NCBI RefSeq assembly: GCF_023898315.1
Contig: NC_064615.1
Span: 4,722,501-4,786,500, forward strand
DNA from: Schistocerca nitens
Lineage: Eukaryota; Arthropoda; Insecta; Orthoptera; Acrididae
DNA: 64,000 nucleotides
Reading direction: 5' to 3'
Both the position numbers and the translations under genes were made by a program. This document shows, piece after piece, positions 34,373 to 45,298 of this stretch (positions are counted from its first letter, which is position 1; every line of letters starts with the position of its first letter). The notes beneath the pieces were generated by a model. The model was not told where the DNA came from and searched no databases. It worked only from the letters and a program-made list of their open reading frames with translations.

Positions 34373-36666
34373 ATCCATACCAGATATAGACTGGGACACT
34401 CAGATGTTTAGGACGGGTGGTAGGGACAGAGCATCGAGTGACATTATACTGAGTGCACTATCCGAAAATTACCTCGAGCAATTAAACAGAGAACCGACTC
34501 GTGGAGATAACATCTTGGACCTACTGATAACAAACAAACTTTTCGACTCTGTATGTGCAGAACAGGGAATCAGTGATCATAAGGCCGTTGCAGCATCCCT
34601 GAATATGGAAGTTAATAGGAATATAAAGAAAGGAAGGAAGGTTTATCTGTTTAGCAAGAGTAATAGAAGGCAGATTTCAGACTACCTAACAGATCAAAAC
34701 GAAAATTTCTGTTCCGACACTGACAGTGTTGAGTGTTTATGGAAAAAGTTCAAGGCAATCGTAAAATGCGTTTTAGACAGGTACGTGCCGAGTAAAACTG
34801 TGAGGGACGGGAAAGACCCTCCGTGGTACAACAACAAAGTTAGGAAACTACTTCGAAAGCAAAGAGAGCTTCAGTCCAAGTTTAAACGCAGCCAAAACCT
34901 CTCAGACAAACAGAAGCTAAACGATGTCAAAGTTAGCGTAAGGAGGGCTATGCGAGAAGCGTTCAGTGAATTCGAAAGTAAAATTCTATGTACCGACTTG
35001 ACAGAAAATCCTAGGAAGTTCTGGTCTTACGTTAAATCAGTAAGTAGCTCGAAACAGCATATCCAGACACTCCGGGATGATGATGGCATTGAAATAGAGG
35101 ATGACACGTGTAAAGCTGAAATACTAAACACCTTTTTCCAAAGCTGTTTCACAGAGGAAGACCGCACTGCAGTTCCTTCTCTAAATCCTCGCACAAACGA
35201 AAAAATGGCTGACATCGAAATAAGTGTCCAAGGAATAGAAAAGCAACTGGAATCACTCAACAGAGGAAAGTCCACTGGACCTGACGGGATACCAATTCGA
35301 TTCTACACAGAGTACGCGAAAGAACTTGCCCCCCTTCTAACAGCCGTGTACCGCAAGTCTCTAGAGGAACGGAGGGTTCCAAATGATTGGAAAAGAGCAC
35401 AGGTAGTCCCAGTCTTCAAGAAGGGTCGTCGAGCAGATGCGCAAAACTATAGACCTATATCTCTGACGTCGATCTGTTGTAGAATTTTAGAACATGTTTT
35501 TTGCTCGAGTATCATGTCGTTTTTGGAAACCCAGAATCTACTATGTAGGAATCAACATGGATTCCGGAAACAGCGATCGTGTGAGACCCAACTCGCTTTA
35601 TTTGTTCATGAGACCCAGAAAATATTAGATACAGGCTCCCAGGTAGACGCTATTTTTCTTGACTTCCGGAAGGCGTTCGATACAGTTCCGCACTGTCGCC
35701 TGATAAACAAAGTAAGAGCCTACGGAATATCAGACCAGCTGTGTGGCTGGATTGAAGAGTTTTTAGCAAACAGAACACAGCATGTTGTTATCAATGGAGA
35801 GACGTCTACAGATGTTAAAGTAACCTCTGGCGTGCCACAGGGGAGTGTAATGGGACCATTGCTTTTCAAAATGTATATAAATGACCTAGTAGATAGTGTC
35901 GGAAGTTCCATGCGGCTTTTCGCGGATGATGCTGTAGTATACAGAGAAGTTGCAGCATTAGAAAATTTTAGCGAAATGCAGGAAGATCTGCAGCGGATAG
36001 GCACTTGGCGCAGGGAGTGGCAACTGTCCCTTAACATAGACAAATGTAATGTATTGCGAATACACAGAAAGATGGATCCTTTATTGTATGATTATATGAT
36101 AGCGGAACAAACACTGGTAGCAGTTACTTCTGTAAAATATCTGGGAGTATGCGTGCGGAACGATTTGAAGTGGAATGATCATATAATATTTAATTGTTGG
36201 TAAGGCGGGTACCAGGTTGAGATTCATTGGGAGAGTGCTTAGAAAATGTAGTCTATCAACAAAGGAGGTGGCTTACAAAACACTCGTTCGACCTATACTT
36301 GAGAATTGCTCATCAGTGTGGGATCCGTACCAGATCGGGTTGACGGAGGAGGTAGAGAAGATCCAAAGAAGAGCGGCGCGTTTCGTCACAGGGTTATTTG
36401 GTAACCGTGATAGCGTTACGGAGATGTTTAATAAACTCAAGTGGCAGAGTCTGGAAGAGAGGCGCTCTGCATCGCGGTGTAGCTTGCTCGCCAGGTTTCA
36501 AGAGGGTGCGTTTCTGGATGAGGTATCGAATATATTGCTTCCCCCTACTTATACCTCCCGAGGAGATCACGAATGTAAAATTAGAGAGATTAGAGCGCGC
36601 ACGGAGGCTTTCAGACAGTCGTTCTTCCCGCGAACCATACGCGACTGGAACAGGAAAGGGAGGTAA
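34373..36666 (+). pseudogene. LINE A ORF2, 5'-truncated and frameshifted
   Basis: The frame encodes the end of the APE domain (SDHKAVAASL), then reverse transcriptase with RGKSTGPDGIPIRFY, NYRPISLTSICCRILEH, FLDFRKAFDTVPH, SGVPQGSVMGPLLF and FADD. A small indel near 36190 shifts frame just after LKWNDHI; the C-terminal 150 residues (RLRFIGRVLRK to FFPRTIRDWNRKGR) continue in another frame to 36666. The open frame extends upstream to about 34332, but those first codons (ASKASYSPTKLLSS) belong to the RTE relic, so the apparent N-terminus is a chimera created by insertion. Sequence identity to copy 1 is high. Confidence 0.85.
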
Positions 36667-36752
36667 TGAAAGTGGCACGTAAAGTGCCCTCCGCCACACA
36701 CCGTTGGGTGGCTTGCGGAGTATAAATGTAGATGTAGATGTAGATGTAGAAT
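34373..36752 (+). mobile_element. CR1-like LINE A, copy 2
   Basis: Begins in the endonuclease domain (IPDIDWDT, within the GGDFNLPDIDW motif region) and runs to the LINE A 3' stem-loop (ctccgc 36689-36694 with gcggag 36715-36720; inner cacc/ggtg) and (TAGATG)n tail (to 36751). It interrupts the RTE-like relic between KLLSS and GTKIGIYKT. No convincing TSD. Confidence 0.85.
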
Positions 36753-37341
36753 TTTCTGAAGAGGAACCAAAATAGGGATATATAAAACTATAATCAGACT
36801 GTTACGTGTATATGGGGCAGAAATATCGAGAATAGGTGAACACACAGGGAGAAAGATAAAGGTTTTTGGAAACAAAATCCTGCAGAAATATTTGGACCAA
36901 TTTGTGAGGGAGAAGAATGACCATGAAGAAAGAATAGGGAGCTGAGGGAGATATACACTGACGGAAAAAGAATTGCCTCGCGGAGGAGGAGTTGTGCAAC
37001 ACAAACGAAAGTTTGTAGGCGTGTTTCTACATGTCAAAAATTATGCCTGCTCAAATTTCGCACGAGTCGCGTAAGAAGGGCGCTAGCAGTGCCACTACGA
37101 GGACGCACATCAGGTTTGCTTTTAAATACGCACTGTAACGGTCGTGAGCGTTAGTTACCCTTGAGACTGGACGTGATCAGTTGACGATAGTCAAGAATAC
37201 CTTTAAGGCGAGAAAGACGCCATTATCAACAAACACCTCACTGAGTCTGAACGAGGACGTTTAGTAGGGCTAAGAATAGCTGGATATTCCTTCTGCGATA
37301 ACACAGAAAGATTTGGCAGGGATGTAGATACTGTAAATGAT

Positions 37342-37742
37342 TGTTGGTTAGACCGTCAGTGAGAGCGCACCGCTAGTTCCTGCTGCTAATAAGGCGAATA
37401 CATCTTTCGCTTGTTACATATGTTGACGAGTTTCAAACATGAGCGATTTATTTTCGGTTATCTGGATAGTTACTAGTTTATTTTTGTAGTTTCTTGCGTG
37501 TTTGAGTGCTTACTACGCACAACCTTTTATTTGAATAACAGTGTAGTGTACAGTACCGCTGTTGGTATCGACCGTTGTATCAACCCTCGTATTGTACAGG
37601 CTTTTGTTTGTTTGGTTAGAACAGCTCACTGTTGGTTAGACCTTCAGTGAGAGAGCACTTCGATTTCCCGTTGCTAATAAGGTGAGTACACCGTTACTTT
37701 GTTGCATATTTTTATGAGCTTCAAACAGGAGTGACTGCAGTA
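37342..37742 (+). promoter_or_regulatory. Tandem 5' UTR repeats of LINE A2
   Basis: Two homologous blocks, starting at 37342 and 37630, share gttggttagacc(g/t)tcagtgagag, a gctaataagg(c/t)ga segment and ttcaaaca(t/g)gag. LINEs with internal promoters often carry tandem 5' monomers, so this is a candidate promoter. The second block runs into the ORF1 ATG at 37743. Confidence 0.6.
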
Positions 37743-38914
37743 ATGGATAGGAACTGTGACTGTTGTGCACAGATGCGAGCTGAGTTGGCGACCCTTCCCT
37801 CACAGCTCCAGGCTGCTTTGGCTTCTGTCACACTGCTTGAGGCCGGTGCCAAGGGGCGTCACTGTGGGGGATCGGATGTGGGGATGCGAGGGACATCGAG
37901 CACATGCTACGTGTCCTCCGACCAGTCCACTGCTGTGACCGCCCTGGATACTGCCTGCAGTGAGGTTGACCCCTCACCCGTGGTCGAGTGGGAGATCATT
38001 CCAAAGTCTGGCAGGCAGTGAAAAACTTTCCGAGGGGCCGATCGTAGGGCCACCCCGGTTCATTTGACGACCAGGTTTCGGGCGTTATCTGTGTCTGATG
38101 ATGTCTCTGATCCGGATGCAGTCGTCCACCCTGTTCCAGAGGAAGCTTATCAGCCCGTGACGTCTGAGCATTCACAGAGAGTGGGTTTGCTGGTAGTTGG
38201 GAGCTCCAATGTTAGCTGCGTAATGGGGCCCCTTAGGAACGTGGCTGACAAGGAGGGGAAGGAAGCCAGTGTGCACTCCGTGTGGATTCTGGGGGGAGTC
38301 ATTCCGGATGTGGAAAGGATGCTTCTGGATACCATGAAGAGTACAGGGTGCAGCCAACTGCAGGTGGTTGCTCATGTTGGTACCAATGATGTATGTCGAT
38401 TTGGATTGGAGCAGATTTTGTCTGGTTTCGGGCGGCTACAGAAAATGGTAAAGACTGCCAGTCTTGCTTCCAAGATTAAGGCAGGACTCACCATCTGCAG
38501 CATTGTCGATAGAACTGACTGTGGTCCTTTGCTTCAGAGCTGAGTGGAGGGTCTGGATCAGAGCTTCAGGCAGTTCTGTGACTGTTGTTGTTGTTGTTGT
38601 GGTCTTCAGTCCAGAGACTGGTTTGATGCAGCTCTCCACGCTACTCTATCCTGTGCAAGCTTCTTCATCTCCCAGTACTTACTGCAACCTACATCCTTCT
38701 GAATCTGCTTAGTGTATTCATCTCTTGGTCTCCCTCTACAATTTTTACCCTCCACGCTGCCCTCCAATGCTAAATTTGTGATCCCCCGATGTCTCAGAAC
38801 ATGTACTAGCAATCGTTCCCTTCTTCTTGTCAAGTTGTGCCACAAACTCCTCTTCTCCCCAATTCTATTCAATACCTCCTCATTAGTTATGTGATCTACG
38901 CATCTAATCTTCAG

Positions 38915-39106
38915 GCCGGCCGCTGGTGGCCGAGCGGTTCTGGCGCTACAGTCTGGAACCGCGCGACCGCTACGGTCGCAGGTTCGCATCCTGCCTCGGG
39001 CATGGATGTGTGTGTTGTCCTTAGGTTAGTTAGGTTTAAGTAGTTCTAAGTTCTAGGGGACTTATGACCTCAGCAGTTGAGTCCCATAGTGCTCAGAGCC
39101 ATAGCT
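38915..39106 (+). mobile_element. Main-family SINE, copy 4, inside LINE Q
   Basis: Head gccggccgctggtggccgag, A and B boxes, full body, end gctcagagccatag. 13-bp TSD atctaatcttcag (38902-38914 and 39107-39119), which duplicates LINE Q C-terminal coding sequence. Well preserved, so probably among the youngest insertions of this stack. Confidence 0.92.
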
Positions 39107-40347
39107 ATCTAATCTTCAGCATTCTTCTGTAGCACCACATTTCGAAAGCTTCTATTCTCTTCTTGTCCAAACTATTTATCATCCATGTTTCACTACCATA
39201 CATGGCTACACTCCATACAAATACTTTCAAAAACGACTTCCTGACACTTAAATCTATACTCGATAATGACATATTTCTCTTCTTCAGAAACGCTTTCCTT
39301 GCCATTGCCAGTCTACATTTTATATCCTCTCTACTTCGACCATCATCAGTTATTTTGCTCCCCAAATAGCAAAACTCCTTTACTACTTGACGTATCTCAT
39401 TTCCTAATCTAATTCCCGCAGCATCACCCGACTTAATTCGACTACATTCCATTATCCTCGTTTTGCTTTTGTTGATGTTCATCTCATATCCGCCTTTCAA
39501 GACACTGTCCATTCTATTCAACTGCTCTTCCAAGTCGTTTGCTGTCTCTGACAGAATTACAATGTCATCGGCGAACCTCAAAGTTTTTATTTCTTCTTCA
39601 TGGATTTTAATACCTACTCCGAATTTTTCTTTTGTTTCCTTTTCTGCTTGCTCAATATACAGATTGAATAACATCAGGGAGAGGCTACAACCCTGTCTCA
39701 CTCGCTTCCCAACCACTGCTTCCCTTTCGTGCCCCTCGACTCTTATAACTGCCATCTGGTTTCAGTACAATTTGTAAATAGCCTTTCACTCCCTGTATTT
39801 TACCCCTGCCACCTTTATAATGTGAAACAGAATATTCCAGTCAACATTGTCAAAAGCTTTCTCTAATTCTACAGATGCTAGAAACGTAGGTTTGCCTTTC
39901 CTTAATCTTTCTTCTAAGATAAGTCGTAAGGTCAGTATTGCCTCACGTGTTCCAACATTTCTACAGAATACAAACTGATCTTCCCCGAGGTCGATTTCTA
40001 CCAGTTTTTTCATTCGTCTATAAAGAATTCGCGTTATTATTTTGCAGCCGTGACTTACTAAACTGATAGTTCGTTAATTTGCACATCCGTCAACACCTGC
40101 TTTCTTTGGGATTGGAATTAATATATTCTTCTTGACGCCTGAGGGAATTTTGCCTGTATCCTACATCTTGCTCACCAGATGGTAGAGTTTTGTCAGGACT
40201 GGCTCTCCCAAGGCTGTCAGTAGTTCTAATGGAATGTTGTCTACCCCCGGGGTAGGTCTTTCACTGCTCTGTCAAACTCTTCACGCAGTATCATATGTCC
40301 CATTTCATCTTCATCTACATCCTCTTCCATTGCCATAATATTGTCCT

Positions 40348-40906
40348 GATGATGGTCGAAGTAGAGAGGATATAAAATGTAGACTGGCAATGGCAAGGAA
40401 ATCGTTTCTGAAGAAGAGAAATTTGTTAACATCGAGTATAGATTTAAGTGTCAGGAAGTCGTTTCTGAAAGTATTTGTATGGAGTGTAGCCATGTATGGA
40501 AGTGAAACATGGACGATAACTAGTTTGGACAAGAAGAGAATAGAAGCTTTCGAAATGTGGTGCTACAGAAGAATGCTGAAGATAAGGTGGGTAGATCACG
40601 TAACTAATGAGGAGGTATTCAATAGGATTGGGGAGAAGAGAAGTTTGTGGCACAACTTGACTAGAAGAAGGGATCGGTTGGTAGGACATGTTTTTAGGCA
40701 TCAAGGGATCACAAATTTAGCATTGGAGGGCAGTGTGGAGGGTAAAAATCGTAGAGGGAGACCAAGAGATGAATACACTGAGCAGATTCTGAAGGATGTA
40801 GGTTGCAGTAAGTACTGGGAGATGAAGAAGCTTGCACAGCATAGAGTAGCATGGAGAGCTGCATCAAACCAGTCTCAGGACTGAAGACCACAACAACAAC
40901 AACAAC
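40348..40906 (+). mobile_element. LINE Q 3' fragment inserted in opposite orientation
   Basis: A 5'-truncated plus-strand copy of LINE Q: starts in DDGRSREDIKC-like sequence, open from about 40390 to 40884 (MARKSFLKKRN to AASNQSQD), and ends with a (CAA)n tail. Flanked by a perfect 11-bp TSD aatattgtcct (40337-40347 and 40907-40917). It sits inside the minus-strand Q copy, so the two form a large inverted repeat (this fragment against about 39360-38583). Confidence 0.92.
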
Positions 40907-43900
40907 AATATTGTCCTCAAGAACATCGCCCCTGTATAGACCCTCTATATACTCCTTCCACCTTTCTGCTTTCCCTTCTTTGCTTAGAACTGGGTTTCCA
41001 TCTGAGCTCTTGATATTCATGCAAGTGGCTCTCTTTTCTCCAAAGGTCTCTTTAGTTTTCCTCTAGGCAATATCTGTCTTACCCCTAGTCATATGTGCCT
41101 CTACATCCTTACATGTGTCCTCTAGCCATCCCTGCTTAGCTATTTTGCACTTCCTGTCGATCTCATTTTTGAGACATTTGTATTCCTTTTTGCCTGCTTC
41201 ATTTACTGCATTTTTATATTTTCTCCTTTCATCAATCAAATTCAATATATCTTCTGTTACCCAAGGATTTCTACTAATCCTCGTGTTTTTACCTACTTGA
41301 TCCTCTGCTGCCTTCACTATTTCATCCCTCAAAGCTACCCATTCTTCTTCTACTATATTTCTTTCCCCCATTCGTGACAATTGTTCCCTTATGCTCTCCC
41401 TGAAACTCTGTACAACCTCTGGTTTAGTCAGTTTACCCAGGTCCCATCTCCTTAAATTCTCTCGAATTCCAGTCACCCATGACTATTTTCGTCTCCCTTC
41501 ACTACCTGAATATTTTCTTTTATCTCATCATACATTTCATCAATTTCTTCATCATCTGCAGAGCTAGTTGGCATATAAACTTGTACTACTGTAGTAGGCA
41601 TGGGCTTTGTGTCTATCTTGGCCACAATAATACGTTCACAATGCTGTTTGTAGTAGCTTACCCATACTCCTATTATTTATTCATTATTAAACTTATCCTG
41701 CATTACCCCTTTTTGATTGTGTATTTATAACCCTATATTCACCTGACCAAAAGTCTTGTTCCTCCTGCCACCGAACTGCACTAATTCCCACTATATCTAA
41801 CTTTAACCTGTCCATTTCCCTTTTTAATTTTCTAACGTACCTGCCTGATTAAGGGATCTGACATTCCATGCTCCGATCCGTAGAACACCATTTTTTTTCT
41901 CCTGATATCGACGTCCTCCTGGGTATTCCCCGCCCTGAGATCTGAATGGGGGACTCCGGAATATTTTACCCAAGAGGACGCCATCATCATTTAAACATAC
42001 AGTAAAGCTGCATGCCCTCGGGAAAAATTACGGCTGTAGTTTCCCCTTGCTTTCAGCTGTTCGCAATACCAGCACAGGAAGGCCATTTTGGTTAGTGTTA
42101 CAAGGCCAGATCAGTCAATCATCCAGACTGTTGCCCCTGCAAATATTGAAAAGTCTGCTGCCCCTCTTCAGGAACCGCACATTTGTCTGGCCTCTCAACA
42201 GATACCCCTCTGTTGTGGGTGCACCTATGGTACAGCCATCTGTATCGCTGAGGCATGCAAGCCTCCCCACCAACGGCAAGGTCCATGGTTCATGGGAGGG
42301 GGGGGTGTTCTGTGACCGTGTAGGCTGCAAATCCCTTGACTTGCACCATCGGGTGGAGTGTTTCCAGGTTCCACTTAATAGGTCAGGGGCTACACACAGG
42401 AGGCCGCTACACGGGTAGCGGGGGTTGTGTGTTGTCTTTCAATCTAACTCACACTGTAAACTTTCCATCTAGGATCACAAAATCCTCAAGGACAGCCATT
42501 GATAACATTTTTATAGACAAATCAAAGGAACAAAATCATATCATAAAACCTGTAATAAATGGACTATCAGATCATGACATGCAGTTCCTTGTTTTAGATG
42601 TAAATTCTGAGCAGATTATCAAGACTGCTAAGTCTGAGTAGAGGAGAGTAGTCAATCAACCAAAAATTGAATGTTTTAGAAAACTGCTCAAAGATATGAA
42701 GTGGAAGGATGTTTATAGTACCCATGACATGAATGAAAAATATAACACATTCATGAACAATGTCAGTACCATGCTTGAAAACTGTTTTCCTATAAAAGTT
42801 ATCAAATTAAACAGAAGTCTATAAGAAAACCATGGATTACACAAGGAATAAAGATTTCCTGTAAGACAAAAAGGAAAATGTATCTGTCGACCAAGAATAG
42901 CTCCAATACTGATGATTTAGCTAAATACAAGGAATACTGTAAAATATTAAAAAAAGTAATTCAGACATCTAAGCAAATGCACTACAAGAAGAAGATAGCA
43001 ATGTCAGGGAACAAAATAAAAACAATATGGGATATAGTGAAAGAGGAGACTGGTAGAACCAGGAAGGAACAGGAGCAAATAGCACTAAGGGTAGATGGCA
43101 CATTAGTAACTGATGGGCATAGTGTGGCAAATCTATTTAACAAGTACTTTATATCCGTTACTGATAGAATAGGATTGTCAGGATCAGTAAATAATGCCCT
43201 TGAATATCTGAAACTAGCCTTTACAAATAGCTTCAGCTACATGAATATGTCACTCACTTCACCAAAAGAAACAACTTCCATAATAAAATATTTGAAAACA
43301 AAGCATTCTAGTGGTTATGATGAAATATCAGTAAAGTTAATTAAGGCATGTTCTTGTGAGTTTAGTACAATTCTAAGTTACTTGTGCAACCAGTCAATTA
43401 TAACTGGGATATTTCCTGACTGGCTAAAATATGCAGATGTTAAGCCTCTATTCAAGAAAGGGGATAAAGAGATACCATCAAACTACAGACCGATTTCACT
43501 TTTGCCAGCATTCTCAAAAATTTTAGAAAAAGTAATGTACAGGCAGCTTCTCGACCATCTGACCACAAACAACATATTATCAAGAACACAGTTTGGATTT
43601 CTGAAGGGTTCTGATATCGAGAAGGCTATGTACACCTACAGTGAAAATGTACTTAATTCATTAAATAACAAATTACAAGCAGCAGGTATTTTCTGTGATT
43701 TGTCAAAGGCATTTGATTGTGTGAACCACAACATCCTTTTAAATAAATTAGAATTCTGCAGTGTCATTGGGAGGACAACACAAAATAACTGCAGAAACGC
43801 CTTAACAAATCTGTATTTGCAATTCGAGTGTTAGCAGACATAGGCGACATAAAAATGAAAAAGCTTGTATACTTTGCCTACTTTCATTCCATAATATCAT

Positions 43901-43911
43901 ACGGTATAATA

Positions 43912-44648
43912 CGAGGGCGGTTCAGAAAGTAACCTCCGATTGGTCACAGTGCGGGTTGTGGGGGGAGTAGCGACGCCATCTGTGCGTTCACGCACTCAAC
44001 AGGTCAGTCAGCATCAAGCCGTGGTCGAGTGAACGTCGTACCTGCGCTAGTTTAGTTTTTGTGGCAGTTTGAAATGTGTGCTGCAATAGAAAACCCCGCC
44101 AAATGTGAAGTGCGTGCTGTCATAAGGTTTTTTACAAACAAAGGATATTCTGCAGCAGCTATTCATCGTGAGCTTTGTGCCGTGTACGGACCAAGAGTTA
44201 TGAGTGAAGGAGTTGTCCGTGAATGGGTACGTTTATTCAAAAGTGGACGAGAAAACGTTCATGATGAAGAGAGGAGTGGTAGACCATCATTGGTGACTAA
44301 CGAACTCGTTCAGACAGTTGATGCAAAAGTTCGTGAAAATCGACGTTTCTCAATGTCGGAGTTGTCTACTGGTTTTCCACAGATTTCTATGACTCTCTTG
44401 TACGGTTTGATGACGACGAAGAGCTCAAAGATGTGGTCACAGGCTGGCTCCAGGCACAAGCGGGTGATTTTTATGCAGAAGGAATTTCAAAGCTTGTGAA
44501 GAGATACGATAGGTGCCTCAATCGCTATGTAGGCTATGTAGAAAAATAGTGCAAAGATATAGTTGTAAGATGTATATATTAAAATATTTTTATTTGACTT
44601 GGTGTATTTTTTTAAATCAACCGGAGGTTACTTTCTGAACGGCCCTCG
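43912..44648 (+). mobile_element. Mariner element, internally deleted
   Basis: A 737-bp element with about 31-bp inverted termini (cgagggcggttcagaaagta at the left, cgagggccgttcagaaagta inverted at the right; two mismatches over the arm). TA duplication at 43910-43911 and 44649-44650. Removing it with one TA restores the LINE D reading ISYGII-FWGN exactly. Full mariners are about 1.3 kb, so about half is missing, all from the middle of the transposase. Confidence 0.93.
44074..44499 (+). pseudogene. Mariner transposase, DNA-binding half retained
   Basis: From the ATG at 44074: MCAAIENPAKCEVRAVIRFF, then the paired-like helix-turn-helix region (GYSAAAIHRELCAVYG, VVREWVRLFKSGRENVHDEE, RSGRPSLV) and LSTGFPQISMTLLYGL. 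At about 44400 a deletion joins the terminal part of the enzyme in a different frame (GWLQAQAGDFYAEGISKLV and RYDRCLNRYVGYVEK, up to a TAG at about 44548). All DDD catalytic aspartates are lost. The open frame could still encode a DNA-binding fragment of about 110 family residues plus an out-of-frame tail. Confidence 0.88.
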
Positions 44649-45298
44649 TATTTTGGGGTAACTCTTCAAGTCAAACAAAAGTTTTCAGAGTCCAAAAGTG
44701 TGTAATACGTATTATTTGTGGAGTAAATTTCCGGACGTCATGTAGAAACCTCTTCAAAGAACTGGGCATATTAACCACTGCCTCTCAGCATATTTACTCC
44801 TTAATGAAATTTGTTCTAACCAATATATCTCTTTTTCCAACAAACAGCTCAGTTCATACATACAATACCAGGAACAAAAATGATCTGCACAAAGACTTAA
44901 AAGCACTTACTTTAGTTCAAAAAGGGGTCCACTACTCAGGAACACTCATCTTCAATAATTTGCCAACAAACATAAAAAATTTAGTTACAAATAAAGATCA
45001 GTTTAAAAGGAGCCTGAAAGACTTACTAGTGGCCAACTCCTTCTACTCCATAGACGAATTTTTTAATAGAAACAAATGATGTATTGTATATATTCATACT
45101 ATTAGTACTGTTATATCAGCTAAAAAAAAAAGTTGACATGTTCCACATCCACGAGGATCTCCTCAGCATGGATCTATGGAACGAAAAACTGATCTAATCT
45201 AATCTGTGGAAGGGACTGGGCGGTTTTTTAGGTTACAGGGTCTCAGGGAACCACAGAAGGGACGTCTGTCTAAAAGTGGGCAGGTAAAACACAGTAAG

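Larger units (their letters stand above)
38606..41476 (-). pseudogene. LINE Q ORF2, broken
   Basis: Reverse transcriptase-containing frame in at least five open pieces. Linker 41476-41063 (NLRRWDLGKLTKPEVVQSFR, NPWVTEDILNLIDERRKYK). Linker continues 41020-40918 (SSDGNPVLSKEGKAERWKEY), cut by the inserted Q fragment and resumed at 40336 (MAMEEDVDEDEMGHMILREE). Palm part 40013-39786 (DQFVFCRNVGTREAILTLRL; mutated FAFVD-like to LASVE). FADD part 39755-39105 (VRQGCSLSLMLFNLYIEQA). C-terminal piece 38914-38606 after the SINE (EKRSLWHNLTRRRERL). The catalytic FADD itself is intact, but frameshifts, stops and deletions prevent a single product. Confidence 0.8.
38583..42306 (-). mobile_element. RTE/BovB-like LINE Q, near full-length with internal deletion
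   Basis: A minus-strand LINE flanked by a perfect 10-bp TSD gttctgtgac (38573-38582 and 42307-42316). The 5' UTR lies at 42306-41880 and the start of an APE domain at about 41870-41465 (VVQVYMPTSS visible near 41590). APE then jumps from GDWN-like sequence straight to NLRRWDLGKLTKPE at about 41464, so the rest of the endonuclease including SDH is deleted. Next come the linker (41440-40918), reverse transcriptase (LEKAFDNVDW near 39860; LRFADDIVILSE about 39590-39555), a conserved C-terminus (AFEMWCYRRMLKIR) and a (CAA)n 3' tail at 38594-38583. A SINE and an opposite-strand Q fragment are inserted in it. Clade assignment uses the endonuclease and C-terminal style and is uncertain. Confidence 0.82.
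37743..42430 (+). pseudogene. LINE A2 ORF1 with SGNH esterase-like domain, interrupted
   Basis: Starts MDRNCDCCAQMRAEL, with a cysteine cluster and a short coiled-coil-like helix. A nonsense TGA at 38019-38021 lies where a Trp codon is likely (SGRQ*KTFRG). The second half carries an SGNH/GDSL esterase-like fold: block I LLVVGSSNVS, block III VAHVGTNDV (GxND), then ICSIVDRTD. Esterase-type ORF1 proteins are known from the CR1 clade, where they associate with membranes or lipid and RNA. After FRQFCD the frame is cut by LINE Q (38583-42306, TSD gttctgtgac) and resumes RVGCKSLDLHH at 42317, continuing to LINE D at 42432. The block I serine is present in GSSNVS; whether esterase activity existed is inference. 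Confidence 0.7.
42432..45079 (+). pseudogene. LINE D ORF2, deleted and interrupted
   Basis: Longest open piece 42878-43834: LRVDGTLVTDGHSVANLFNK, KHSSGYDEISVKLIK, NYRPISLLPAFSKILEKVMY, QFGFLKGSDIEKA and FCDLSKAFDCVNHNILLNKL. Immediately after, the fingers-palm region with VPQGS and the catalytic FADD is gone: residues jump to a C-terminal stretch (CRNALTNLYLQFE). Upstream, SDHDM-containing APE residues lie in another frame (42450-42641). After the mariner the C-terminal tail resumes (CRNLFKELGILTTASQHIYS region, 44730-45079). Enzymatically dead. Confidence 0.8.
42432..45204 (+). mobile_element. LINE D, 5'-truncated and internally deleted
   Basis: Starts in the last part of an APE domain (TIDNIF-like, NGLSDHDMQFLVLD), reverse transcriptase N-terminal half (42878-43755), then a deletion jumps from NHNILLNKLEF to the C-terminal tail near 43756. 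The tail includes TYNTRNKNDLHKDLKAL, IFNNLPTNIKNLV and FKRSLKDLLVA (to 45079). The 3' end reads gacatgttccacatccacg...(TAATC)n. Insertion in LINE A2 left tgtg at both sides (42428-42431 and 45205-45208). A mariner sits in the C-terminal part. Same family as the tails at 26.9 kb and 63.9 kb. Confidence 0.82.

Noticed and set aside
42047-42330. Protein-coding gene in both strands
   Set aside because: This is the 5' UTR of LINE Q; the frames are incidental.
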